Made by a program: the position numbers and the translations under genes. The notes under the pieces were generated by a model. The model did not search any database, was not told where the DNA came from, and saw only the letters and a list, made by a program, of their open reading frames with translations. Of a stretch of 64,000 bases of DNA, positions 53,441 to 61,366 are shown in pieces. This stretch comes from Candidatus Proelusimicrobium excrementi. Its GTDB lineage: Bacteria; Elusimicrobiota; Elusimicrobia; Elusimicrobiales; Elusimicrobiaceae. The stretch covers positions 186,001 through 250,000 of the forward strand of contig CAKUBV010000003.1 of assembly GCA_934643455.1 (NCBI GenBank), given 5' to 3'. Each line of letters starts with the position of its first letter. The stretch's first letter is position 1.

Positions 53441-54918
53441 TTTGCTCCCATAAGTTTTTTAAATCCCGAAAGTTCCCCCGCCCAATATAAAACCGCGGCG
53501 TTTACGGCGACGAAGAAAGAACCGTTTATAAATATTTTTATAAAGACATTGCCTTCATAAAAAGCAAAAATTGCTTTGGCCGCCGAGGAGCAAAGGAAAG
53601 AAACGACAATCATTTTTATAACCCAAAGAATGTGCCTGCCGTAAGGTATGAAAGGCGCAAAGCGGCGCAGAGTGATTATATTCATTAAAGTCATTACGGC
53701 GTACATCGCCAGGAAAAGAACCGGGTATGCGTAAGCCCCGTAATACTTTACGCCTGCTATAAAAAACGCCGTAAAAACCAAAGCCAAAACAAGGTAGCGG
53801 GGGGTAATTTCCTTAATTATTCTAAGCGCGGCGAAAGTGTTGGAAATATTGTTGTTAAGCCCGATAAACGGCACAGCCATTATGAACATGGCCAGGAATT
53901 TTGCCGTATTGTGTGCGTCCTGCAGGGTAAAGCCGCCCCTTTTAAAGAACATTATTATTATGTCTTCGGCGAATATACAGGTAAATACGCAGAAAGGGAC
54001 TAACAGCAGCATATTGAATTTATCTGTTTTTATAATGGTTTGCGCCATTTGTTCAAATTGATTTTTTGCGGCTTCGCAGGTAAATTTAACTTTTGCCACA
54101 TTGTTTACTTTTGAGGTTAAAATATCCGTCGGGCTGTCGGATAGCATTCTGGAATAATTTACCGCGCTTACCATGCCGGCTTGGGTTGAAGAAATCATAA
54201 AAATAGGCGCGTAAAGCACGGCCGCCCAAGCGAAAGCCGATGGCTGGGAATAGGCGAAGTTTAATAAAAACTTTCTGTTAAGCTCCGGTCTGCCCGGCTT
54301 AAAAATCCAGCCGGTTTTGCGGCGCAGAATATACAGGCAAAACAAAATCTGTATCCAGTAGGCCGAGATATAGCCAAGGAACATCGCCTCCAAATTTTTA
54401 AAAGCCAGCAAAGCCAGCAGGGGCATAAGAGTATTTAGCGGAGTAAGAAAATAAATCCCGAACAGGCGGAAACTTTCGCTTAAAGATATCAAATAAGACA
54501 TTATGAAATATGAAAAAAAGTATACGCAGCTTAAAAACATCAAATTGCCGGCTTGGGCGGTTTCCGCCGGCGAAAATGCCGATATAAAACCTAGTATCTG
54601 CGCCGGAAAGAAATAAGCCGTCGTACAAAATATTAAAGCGGCGGCGGCGTAAATATACAAAAAACAATTCGCCAGATTAAAAGCGGAGTTTAAGGACTTC
54701 TCGCGCTGGTGCATAAATTCCGGCAGGACAAGAGAAACATTTATGGAGGAAAGCCACCCCGTAATTACGGCGCAGATGAGTATCAGGTAAAAGTAAATGT
54801 CGGTTTTTACCGTCGCGCCGAAGTAAAACGCCAGCAAAAGGCTGCTGAGGAAGGAAAACACTTTGCCCGCCACCGTAGCGGCGACGGAGAGCGCGGCTCC
54901 TTTTTTATAATTCTCCAT
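53425..54918 (-). CDS. MurJ/MviN-like polysaccharide or lipid II flippase
   Basis: The 497-residue membrane protein has about 13-14 helices, starting at MENYKKGAALSVAATVAGKVFSFLSSLLLAFYFGATVKTDIYF. The motif GATVKTDIYFY parallels FGAxxxxDAF of MurJ. The pairing with a glycosyltransferase suggests an O-antigen or other glycan flippase rather than the essential MurJ itself. A minus-strand TATAAT (54931-54926) ends seven bases before the ATG with no Shine-Dalgarno. It is divergent from gatB across 21 bp. Confidence 0.85.
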   Translation of the reverse strand: MENYKKGAALSVAATVAGKVFSFLSSLLLAFYFGATVKTDIYFYLILICAVITGWLSSINVSLVLPEFMHQREKSLNSAFNLANCFLYIYAAAALIFCTTAYFFPAQILGFISAFSPAETAQAGNLMFLSCVYFFSYFIMSYLISLSESFRLFGIYFLTPLNTLMPLLALLAFKNLEAMFLGYISAYWIQILFCLYILRRKTGWIFKPGRPELNRKFLLNFAYSQPSAFAWAAVLYAPIFMISSTQAGMVSAVNYSRMLSDSPTDILTSKVNNVAKVKFTCEAAKNQFEQMAQTIIKTDKFNMLLLVPFCVFTCIFAEDIIIMFFKRGGFTLQDAHNTAKFLAMFIMAVPFIGLNNNISNTFAALRIIKEITPRYLVLALVFTAFFIAGVKYYGAYAYPVLFLAMYAVMTLMNIITLRRFAPFIPYGRHILWVIKMIVVSFLCSSAAKAIFAFYEGNVFIKIFINGSFFVAVNAAVLYWAGELSGFKKLMGAKWKFR

Positions 54919-54939
54919 ATTTGATATTATATTAAATAT
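54919..54939. promoter_or_regulatory. 21-bp bidirectional promoter between the flippase gene and gatB
   Basis: The whole intergenic space holds TATTAT on plus (54925-54930) and TATAAT on minus (54931-54926), overlapping each other. Start codons lie nine and seven bases beyond. Any -35 elements must lie inside the opposite gene. Both transcripts would be leaderless. Confidence 0.5.
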
Positions 54940-56379
54940 ATGAAACAAGAATTTGAACCAGTAATCGGGCTGGAAATCCACGTCCAGCTTGCGACAAAAA
55001 GTAAAATGTTCTGCGCTTGCCCAAGCGGCGCCAAGGCCGATATGCGGCCCAATACCGCGCTGTGCCCTCTTTGCAGCGGTCAGCCGGGCGTATTGCCGGT
55101 TATCAATAAAGAGGCCGTACTTTTGGCTTTAAAAGCCGGGCTTGGCATAAACGCCAAAATCAATAAGACTTCCGTTTTTGCGCGCAAAAATTATTTTTAT
55201 CCCGATTTGCCTAAAGGCTATCAAATTTCCCAAGACGATAAACCCATAATACAGTTTGGCTCGGTGGATATTGAAACCGAAGACGGCCAAACCAAAAAAA
55301 TCAATATTACCCGCGCCCATTTGGAAGAAGACGCCGGGAAGTCCACCCACGAAAGCGGAGCTTCTTTAATAGATTTAAACCGCGCCGGCGTACCTTTGCT
55401 GGAAATCGTTTCCGAGCCTGATATGCGCAGCCCGCAGGAAGCTTACAATTACCTGACTGCGCTTAAAAAAATAATGCAATGGCTGGAAGTTTCCAACTGC
55501 GATATGGAAAAGGGCGAACTGCGCGTGGACGTAAACCTTTCTTTAAGGCCGAAAGGGACGGAAAAATTCGGCACCAGAATAGAAATAAAAAATCTTAACT
55601 CTTTTAAGGCCGTAAAGGACGCTTTGACTTACGAAATAAAACGCCAAAGCGAACTTTTGAATGGCGGCGGAACCGTTACCCAGCAGACCATGCTTTGGGA
55701 TGAAGCCGCCGGCGTTACGCACGTTATGCGCAGCAAGGAAACGGCCCAGGAATACAGATACTTCCCCGAGCCCGATTTACCGCCTTTGACGATAAGTGAA
55801 GAAATGCTTGAAAGCGTTAAATCGGCCATGCCGGTTTTGCCGGCGGAAAAGCGCGCTTATTACGAAAAGGAACTCGGCCTCAATGCGTATGACTCCAAAC
55901 TTATAACCGGAAGCCGCGGCCTTTGCGATTATTTTGAGCAGGTTTTAAAAGCCGGGGCCCAGCCAAAAAACGCCGTCAACTGGATAGGCACCGATCTTTT
56001 GGGCAAACTCAACGCCGCCGGCAAGGATATATCCGAAAGCCCGGTAAAAGCCGCCGATTTGGCCGCCTTGATAAACTATATCCAAAGCGGGAAAATCTCT
56101 TCCAAAATGGCGAAGGAAATCTTTGTAAAAGCTTTTGAAAGCGGCAAGAGCGTCAAAGAGCTTGTGGAAAGCTCCGGGGCTTCGCAGATAAGCGATGAAT
56201 CCGCGCTTGAAGCTTGGGCCAAAGAAGCTTTGGCCGCCAACCCCAAAGCCGCCGCCGATGTTAAAGCCGGCAACGGCAAAGCTATAGGCGCATTGGTCGG
56301 CGCCGTAATGAGGATGTCTAAGGGGAAGGCGAATCCGGCGGTGCTTAATAAGATATTTATGAAGCTTATCAACGGGTAA
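54940..56379 (+). CDS. gatB: Asp-tRNA(Asn)/Glu-tRNA(Gln) amidotransferase subunit B
   Basis: The 479-residue protein carries EPVIGLEIHVQLATKSKMFC, CPLCSGQPGVLPVINKEAV (Cys residues of the zinc site), RKNYFYPDLPKGYQISQDDKPI, HLEEDAGKSTH, RAGVPLLEIVSEPDMRSPQEA and the C-terminal YqeY-like tail domain with GALVGAVMRMSKGKANPAVLNKIF. GatB activates Gln- or Asn-linked misacylated tRNA for GatA. The other subunits are not in the window. Confidence 0.96.
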   Translation: MKQEFEPVIGLEIHVQLATKSKMFCACPSGAKADMRPNTALCPLCSGQPGVLPVINKEAVLLALKAGLGINAKINKTSVFARKNYFYPDLPKGYQISQDDKPIIQFGSVDIETEDGQTKKINITRAHLEEDAGKSTHESGASLIDLNRAGVPLLEIVSEPDMRSPQEAYNYLTALKKIMQWLEVSNCDMEKGELRVDVNLSLRPKGTEKFGTRIEIKNLNSFKAVKDALTYEIKRQSELLNGGGTVTQQTMLWDEAAGVTHVMRSKETAQEYRYFPEPDLPPLTISEEMLESVKSAMPVLPAEKRAYYEKELGLNAYDSKLITGSRGLCDYFEQVLKAGAQPKNAVNWIGTDLLGKLNAAGKDISESPVKAADLAALINYIQSGKISSKMAKEIFVKAFESGKSVKELVESSGASQISDESALEAWAKEALAANPKAAADVKAGNGKAIGALVGAVMRMSKGKANPAVLNKIFMKLING

Positions 56380-56419
56380 TTTTTCCCTGGTGTTAAGTTG
56401 CGCTATCTCAGCTAACAGG

Positions 56420-56538
56420 CTTTAATATTTAGGTAAATTTTGATTTTTTGCTCACTTGGATACTGCGCGCCCTTTGGGCGCATCATGCTTAGTATACCGC
56501 GTTCACAAGAAAAACAAAATTTTCTCTAAATCTTAAAG
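56420..56538. repeat. hairpin of array unit 1
   Basis: Outer arms CTTTAATATTTAG...AAATTTTG and CAAAATTTT...CTAAATCTTAAAG pair across the element. An inner GGATAC / GTATACC pairing and a tip GCGCCC-TTT-GGGCGC complete it. The unit 3 hairpin (56788-56906) is the same structure 368 bp downstream. Confidence 0.8.
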
Positions 56539-56601
56539 CCCACGCCGGTTATATTCTCGCACGGTTTTGACTCGTGTTAAGTTAAGCGCTCACGGCTAGC
56601 A

Positions 56602-56724
56602 ATTTTCCATATTTGGGCAAATTTAAGTTTTTTCTTCGCTTAAATACCGCGGCGGCAAGGCCGCCATCGTTCTAGGTATTTTGCGCTTAGAATAAAACTT
56701 AAATTTGCCTCAAATCTAAAAAAT
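56602..56724. repeat. hairpin of array unit 2 (covarying form)
   Basis: Arms GGCAAATTTAAGTTTT and AAAACTTAAATTTGCC pair perfectly over 16 bases; inner AAATACC / GGTATTTT and a tip GGCGGC-AA-GGCCGCC follow. Compared with unit 1, both arms changed together. Confidence 0.8.
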
Positions 56725-57029
56725 CTCACCGGTTGCATTTTCTTATGCTGTTTACTCGTGTTAGGGTGTGTTGTTTAGGCTAGCAGGCTTTAATATTTAG
56801 GCAAATTTTGATTTTTTGCTCACTTGGATACTGCGCGCCCTTTGGGCGCATCATGCTTAGTATACCGCGTTCACAAGAAAAACAAAATTTTCTCTAAATC
56901 TTAAAGCCCACGCCGGGTACATTCTCTCACAGCTTTACTCGCGTGATATCTGGTACTCACGGCTAGCACTTTGCCGCTTTTGGGCGGATTTCTTTTAACT
57001 CGTGTTAAGTTTTACGCTCATGGCTAACA

Positions 57030-57152
57030 ATTTTCTATTTTTGAGTATATTTTGATTTTTTACTCACTTGGATACCTCGCCGACTTCGTCGGCATAGCGG
57101 CAAGTATACCGCGTTCGTAATAAAATCAAAATCTATCTCAAAACTAAAAAAT
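57030..57152. repeat. hairpin of array unit 5 (covarying form)
   Basis: Arms ATTTTGATTTT and AAAATCAAAAT pair, with an inner GGATACC / GTATACC and a tip GCCGAC-TTC-GTCGGC. The fold is that of units 1-3 with a third tip sequence. Confidence 0.8.
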
Positions 57153-57362
57153 CACGCTTCTTAAATTTTCTCACACTGAAATCCCACGCCGGTTACATTT
57201 TCTCACGCTAGTTGCTCGCGTTAAGTTGTGTATTCATGGCTAGTATTTCTCTAAAATCTTAAAAACATATCACAGTATAACATCCTTTTAGAAATAGATT
57301 CTTCCTTATATTCCAATATATAAACTTATCCGGTCATAAAATGCTTCCATAACTTTTGTGTT

Positions 57363-57430
57363 AATGTAGGTCAGGTTTTACCTGACAAAGGAAATACCTT
57401 TTTAACGTCAGGCAAAGCCTGACCTACATT
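57363..57430. repeat. 68-bp REP/MITE-like composite palindrome
   Basis: The 13-bp terminal inverted repeats AATGTAGGTCAGG / CCTGACCTACATT enclose two smaller hairpins, CAGGT-TTT-ACCTG and CAGGC-AAA-GCCTG. It carries no gene. The form is that of REP-like elements or small non-autonomous mobile elements. It lies beside the tandem hairpin array but differs from it in sequence. Confidence 0.75.
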
Positions 57431-57484
57431 GCCGTGTTTCTGCCGTGTCGTATGTTGGGGCGTTTACTTAAAATCATAAAACAG

Positions 57485-57511
57485 TTGACTTGTTTTTTTT
57501 TTTGATAAATT
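57485..57511 (+). promoter_or_regulatory. candidate slippage-prone promoter with an 11-T tract
   Basis: TTGACT (57485-57490), then TG, eleven T residues (57493-57503), and TAAATT (57506-57511). The present spacing is 15 bp, short of the optimal 17. Gain of two T residues would correct it. It lies about 95 bp before the Cys-rich secreted protein gene. Confidence 0.35.
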
Positions 57512-57605
57512 TCCTCTGTATTTCGGCCTGCCAAATAAGAGATGACCCTGTTTTGCTCAAGGTTAGTTTAGGCGGGCTGTTTAATACCAAGGGAGAGAAA
57601 ATATT

Positions 57606-58391
57606 ATGTCAAAAAAGAAAATAATTATAAAAGCGTTTTTGACGGCTGTGTTATTTTTATTTCCGATAATTGCATTTTCTTGTACGGAAGGAAATATCCA
57701 GTATCGGGTAAGCGAGAGTAATCCGTGCGAAACGGAACGCAGAACCTGCTGCGGATATCCTTCGGATTACAACTCAGGTGACGTGTATATTGATTTTGCC
57801 CCCGCAAGTTCTTATTACCCCGAATGGGGGGAAGACTGCTGTGGCCCTGAAGAGTGTTTTAACGTTTCTTCTAAAAAGTGTGAACCTATGGTTTGCCCGA
57901 CAAATATGAAAGCCCCCAAAAACGGATATATATCAAAAAGCGGTATGTGTTCGGATTATTGGGATTATGTTTCTTGCGAGTATGGCTGTAACTACGGATA
58001 TTGTTTAAATGAGGCAGATAAAACTTGCGAGCCAAAACCGCAGAAGTATTGCTCCGTGCAAAACGGCAGCTGCTCTTACGAATGTTCTTGCGGACGAGAC
58101 GGCTGGCATTGTGAGGAAAAAATCACATGCAATACGGGTTATACTCCAAAGGAATCATGGTATGGCAAGCGATGCGTAAGGGACAATGCGTCTTGGTCTT
58201 GCATAAGCCAAGAGGGCGATTGCAATGAGTATGGCGGGGGTTGGGGGTACGATGAATGTCCTTTAACTCCCCACGACGGCGGCAGCTGCAATCCATATGA
58301 TTATAACGACGCTTCTTCCTATACTTGCGCAACCACATCGGTAACAGGGTATAGCTCCGGCTACAGCTGTTATGATTGCAGGTGTCAATAA
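57606..58391 (+). CDS. Cys-rich secreted protein, uncharacterised
   Basis: The 261-residue protein starts after GGGAG. A signal peptide (to about IIAFS) is followed by a mature part of roughly 235 residues containing 29 Cys, including CC pairs and spacings such as CSYECSCGRDGWHC, CNTGYTP and CYDCRC. Tyr, Gly, Asp and Ser are abundant. The pattern is that of a disulfide-stabilised extracellular protein (EGF-like or knottin-like modules are possible), but no family is recognised. Its AT/GC balance and its place beside the repeat array make it a candidate accessory gene. Confidence 0.75.
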   Translation: MSKKKIIIKAFLTAVLFLFPIIAFSCTEGNIQYRVSESNPCETERRTCCGYPSDYNSGDVYIDFAPASSYYPEWGEDCCGPEECFNVSSKKCEPMVCPTNMKAPKNGYISKSGMCSDYWDYVSCEYGCNYGYCLNEADKTCEPKPQKYCSVQNGSCSYECSCGRDGWHCEEKITCNTGYTPKESWYGKRCVRDNASWSCISQEGDCNEYGGGWGYDECPLTPHDGGSCNPYDYNDASSYTCATTSVTGYSSGYSCYDCRCQ

Positions 58392-58402
58392 GCCTCAAAA
58401 CT

Positions 58403-58437
58403 AACCGCCCCGCCGCGGCGCAAGCCAAGGCGGGGTT
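58403..58437. terminator. hairpin terminator after the Cys-rich gene
   Basis: CCCCGCC (58408-58414) pairs with GGCGGGG (58429-58435), with AAC/GTT extending the stem and TTATTAAATTT after it. Confidence 0.65.
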
Positions 58438-58465
58438 ATTAAATTTAAGAAGACTGATTTTGCCC

Positions 58466-58771
58466 TTAATAAATCGGCATATTAAGCAGGGACAGGTAAA
58501 TATCGGCCACTTGTTTTAGAGCTTTGATGAAACCGTAAGAAAACCAAACAAATAAAATTATCATTATTGCGGAAAATACGATTTTAGCCCATTTCCCTAT
58601 AACCGGCGAACGCAAAACAAAGTATAAAGCGAAAGGCCCTATAAATAAATATAAAAGCCAAACGCCCCAAGCTTTATAATAAAAAGATATATGCTTGCCT
58701 TGACCGGCCCCGCAATATTTGCAGTAATTGTCAAAGTCGCCTATATCTGTTTTGCATTTCCAGCAAATCAC
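58466..58771 (-). CDS. zinc-ribbon membrane protein
   Basis: The 101-residue protein has an N-terminal zinc ribbon (CWKC near 3-6 and CKYC near 17-20) followed by two transmembrane helices (about 35-55 and 62-84). Small zinc-ribbon membrane proteins are common and poorly characterised. Its start overlaps the rel stop by four bases, so it is cotranslated with the stringent-response enzyme. Confidence 0.8.
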   Translation of the reverse strand: MICWKCKTDIGDFDNYCKYCGAGQGKHISFYYKAWGVWLLYLFIGPFALYFVLRSPVIGKWAKIVFSAIMIILFVWFSYGFIKALKQVADIYLSLLNMPIY

Positions 58772-60213
58772 AGTTCTATTCCTCTTGCCCGTAATGAGGT
58801 CTTTATTTTGGAACGGGCCCTGGCAGTTTTGGCCGAATCAAGCCATTGCGGTTTGGGCTCCACGTTTTTGCGCGTTTGTATTTCCACTATGTCGCCGCTT
58901 TTAAGCGTGCTGTTCATCTTAACCATTTTCCCGTTTACCAATGCGCCGCTGTAATGATCGCCTATTTCACTATGGACAAGATAAGCGAAATCCAAAGGGG
59001 TTGCGCGCTCGGGCAGAACTTTAACATCGCCCTTAGGCGTAAATACGAAAATCTGATTAAGATTGATATCGGTTTGGAAGCTTTCCAAAAACTCCCTGGG
59101 CGCGGTTAAATCCCTTTGCCATTCTATCCACTGGCGTATCCAGTTTAATTTTTCGTCAAGGTTCGGGTCGGCCTTAGTGCCGAGTTTATAACGCCAATGC
59201 GCGGCGATGCCGTATTCGCATGTGCGGTGCATATCCTCGGTGCGGATTTGCACTTCCACCAAAGTCCCTTCAAAAAATACGGTAGTATGTATGCTTTGGT
59301 ACATATTCATTTTGGGCATGGCTATATAATCCGTAAAACTGCCGGCCAAAGGTTTAAAATTGGCGTGAAGCGCGCCCAAAGCCCTGTAACAATCAAGGAC
59401 GGTATCCGTAATTATGCGCACGCCCAGCAAATCTTGTATCTGCTCGAAGGTGGAATCCTGCTTGCGCATTTTCCTGAATATCGAATAATAGTTTTTTACG
59501 CGGGAAAGCAGACGGTGCGGTATTTGGTCTTTATCAAGTACGGCGTCCAAAGCGTTTTTAAAGGAAGAAAGCTTTTTATCCAAATTGGCTTTTTTGCGGT
59601 TTACTCCGGCAACTATTTGTTTAAAATCTTCCGGGAACAAATATTTAAAAGAAAGGTCTTCAAGTTCGTTTTTTATGCTGAACATGCCCAAGCGTTGGGC
59701 CAAAGGCGCGTAGAGGTTTAAAGTTTCAAGGGCTTTTTCTTTCTGCCTTTTGGCCGGAAGGGCGTCAAGCGTTTTCATGTTATGGGTACGGTCGGCCAGT
59801 TTTATCAGGATAATGCGCATGTCATTTGATACCGCTATTAGCATTTTGCGCCAGTTTTCTACGGTTTCTTCGTCGGTGGAAGTATTTTCCAAGCTGTCTA
59901 TTTTGGTAAGGCCGGCCACCATATTGGCTATTTCTTTATTGAAATTTACCTCAATATCTTTAACGGTGGTTTCGGTGTCTTCCACGGTGTCGTGCAAAAG
60001 CGCGGCGGAAATGGTGTCGGAATCAAGCTTGTGTTCCAAAAGGATTTTCGCCACCTCGCAGCAATGTATAAAAAACGGTTCGCCGGTAAGCCTTTTTTGA
60101 TTTTCGTGGGCCTTTTTCGCAAAGAAATAGGCCTTCTCAATCATGGCCGTGTCATGATTGGGGTTATATTCCTTAAAACCGGCGATAATTTCTTCTAAAT
60201 AATGATCGTCCAT
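58768..60213 (-). CDS. rel: RelA/SpoT-type (p)ppGpp synthetase/hydrolase, short form
   Basis: The 481-residue protein has the HD hydrolase domain (about 20-185: FFIHCCEVAKILLEH, LLHDTVEDT, KLADRTHNMKTL), then the synthetase domain (KNYYSIFRKM, GVRIITDTVLDCYRALGALH, AMPKMNMYQSIHTTV, VEVQIRTEDMHRTCEYGIAAHW), then a TGS domain (FVFTPKGDVKVLPERATPLDFAYLVHSEIGDH). It stops soon after TGS. Long RSH enzymes run to about 720 residues with helical, zinc-finger and ACT domains, all absent here. No remnant follows, because the next gene overlaps the stop, so the short form looks native. Confidence 0.92.
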   Translation of the reverse strand: MDDHYLEEIIAGFKEYNPNHDTAMIEKAYFFAKKAHENQKRLTGEPFFIHCCEVAKILLEHKLDSDTISAALLHDTVEDTETTVKDIEVNFNKEIANMVAGLTKIDSLENTSTDEETVENWRKMLIAVSNDMRIILIKLADRTHNMKTLDALPAKRQKEKALETLNLYAPLAQRLGMFSIKNELEDLSFKYLFPEDFKQIVAGVNRKKANLDKKLSSFKNALDAVLDKDQIPHRLLSRVKNYYSIFRKMRKQDSTFEQIQDLLGVRIITDTVLDCYRALGALHANFKPLAGSFTDYIAMPKMNMYQSIHTTVFFEGTLVEVQIRTEDMHRTCEYGIAAHWRYKLGTKADPNLDEKLNWIRQWIEWQRDLTAPREFLESFQTDINLNQIFVFTPKGDVKVLPERATPLDFAYLVHSEIGDHYSGALVNGKMVKMNSTLKSGDIVEIQTRKNVEPKPQWLDSAKTARARSKIKTSLRARGIEL

Positions 60214-60215
60214 AA

Positions 60216-61364
60216 TTACTCTTGAGGGAAGACTTCTTCTATTATCATCTTAGCCGCCCTTGCCGCTACGCCCGGCTTGCCGAGCTCGCTTCTAAGTTTA
60301 AGCAGCTGCGCGCGCATTTTGTTATAAGCGCTTTCATTGCCGATAATAGAACATACTTCCTGCGCTATCGCTTTTGCGTTTGCGTCTTTCTGTATAAATT
60401 CTTTTACAATGCCTTTTTTGCTCAAAATATTGACCAAAGATATATAAGGAACTTTGATAATCATTTTGGCTATTTGGTAAGTAATCCAGCCGGTTTTGTA
60501 AACAACCAGCATCGGCAGGCCCAAGAGGGCGTTTTCCAATGTGGCCGTGCCGGAACAGGTTATTACGAAATCCATTTCGCTTCTTGCGGAATAATCCGTC
60601 TCGCGGACTATTTCAACGCCGTCATGGCGCGGGCCCAAAAGCTCAAACAGGCGTTCGTCGCTTACTTCCGGCACCGCGAACAAATACGCCTTCGCGTTGG
60701 GGAAAGAACGTCTTATTTCCTTAAAAGCCTGATAAAAAAGTTTTGTATGTTTTTCTATTTCTCTCGGGCGGCTTCCCGGCAAAAGGCCGATTTTCCATTC
60801 TTTGGTATTGTCGCCTTTGAAAGGATTGTTTTTAGGTTCCGGTATTTTATCCAAAAGAGGATTGCCCAAAAAGACCGCATCCCCGCCCAAATCGGTGTAT
60901 ATTTTCTTTTCAAAAGGGAATATAACGAACATCTTTTTGGCCAGCCTGACTATGCTTCTTGCGCGGTATTCGCGGCTTGCCCAAACCTGCGGGCAAACAT
61001 AATAATAAGCCGGTATGTTTCTGTGCTTGGCTATGCCCAAAACCTGATGGTTGAAGCCGTAAAAATCCACCGTAATGACGCAGGCGGGGTTCTTTTCGTT
61101 GATGTAATTTTTAATCATGTTCATCAAACGGACCCACATCGGCAGCTTCTTGAACGGCTCCACAAAGCCGCTCGCGCCGCGCGCCACTAAATTGTATAGG
61201 AATTTATCGCTTGCCGCTTTCATCCTTTCCCCGCCGATGGCGGTTACTGTAATATCGGGGGCGTAAGCTTTAAGCTCCTTAATTAAATTGGAAGCGTGTA
61301 CGTCGCCGGAAATATCCCCGGCCACCACAAGAATATTTTTGCTGTTAGGTATTATATGAGGCAT
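60216..61364 (-). CDS. lpxB: lipid-A-disaccharide synthase
   Basis: The 382-residue GT19 enzyme joins UDP-diacylglucosamine and lipid X in lipid A synthesis, at the inner face of the inner membrane. It opens NILVVAGDISGDVHASNLIKEL, has VDFYGFNHQVLGIAKHRNIPAYYYVCPQVWASREYR, LLPGSRPREIEKH, and SGTATLENALLGLPMLVVYKTG, all family hallmarks. It starts two bases after the Gfo/Idh stop and ends two bases before rel. Its presence shows that the organism makes lipid A. Confidence 0.96.
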   Translation of the reverse strand: MPHIIPNSKNILVVAGDISGDVHASNLIKELKAYAPDITVTAIGGERMKAASDKFLYNLVARGASGFVEPFKKLPMWVRLMNMIKNYINEKNPACVITVDFYGFNHQVLGIAKHRNIPAYYYVCPQVWASREYRARSIVRLAKKMFVIFPFEKKIYTDLGGDAVFLGNPLLDKIPEPKNNPFKGDNTKEWKIGLLPGSRPREIEKHTKLFYQAFKEIRRSFPNAKAYLFAVPEVSDERLFELLGPRHDGVEIVRETDYSARSEMDFVITCSGTATLENALLGLPMLVVYKTGWITYQIAKMIIKVPYISLVNILSKKGIVKEFIQKDANAKAIAQEVCSIIGNESAYNKMRAQLLKLRSELGKPGVAARAAKMIIEEVFPQE

Positions 61365-61366
61365 AA

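Larger units (their letters stand above)
56391..57270. repeat. tandem array of about 184-bp units, each with a long imperfect palindrome
   Basis: Units start at 56391, 56575, 56759, 56942 (truncated to 61 bp), 57003 and 57219 (partial). Each begins with a variant of TGTTAAGTT and then GCTCACGGCTAGCA, and ends near TTTACTCG. Full units contain a 119-123-nt palindrome with a GC-rich tip: 56420-56538, 56602-56724, 56788-56906 and 57030-57152. Units 1 and 3 are nearly identical in the palindrome (one difference seen), whereas units 2 and 5 differ in sequence but keep the same pairing. No open reading frame of note lies here. Confidence 0.85.

Noticed and set aside
56391..57270. CRISPR array
   Set aside because: Units are about 184 bp rather than 60-75 bp, there are no short identical direct repeats with unique 30-40-bp spacers, and no cas genes are near.
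56391..57270. Integron attC sites
   Set aside because: GTTAAGT boxes match the GTTRRRY half of attC by chance, but no matching RYYYAAC partner, no cassette reading frames and no integrase gene are present.
60222..61190. Long plus-strand frame inside lpxB
   Set aside because: It is antisense to a complete lpxB; its composition is rich in Arg, Phe and Tyr with no recognisable domain.
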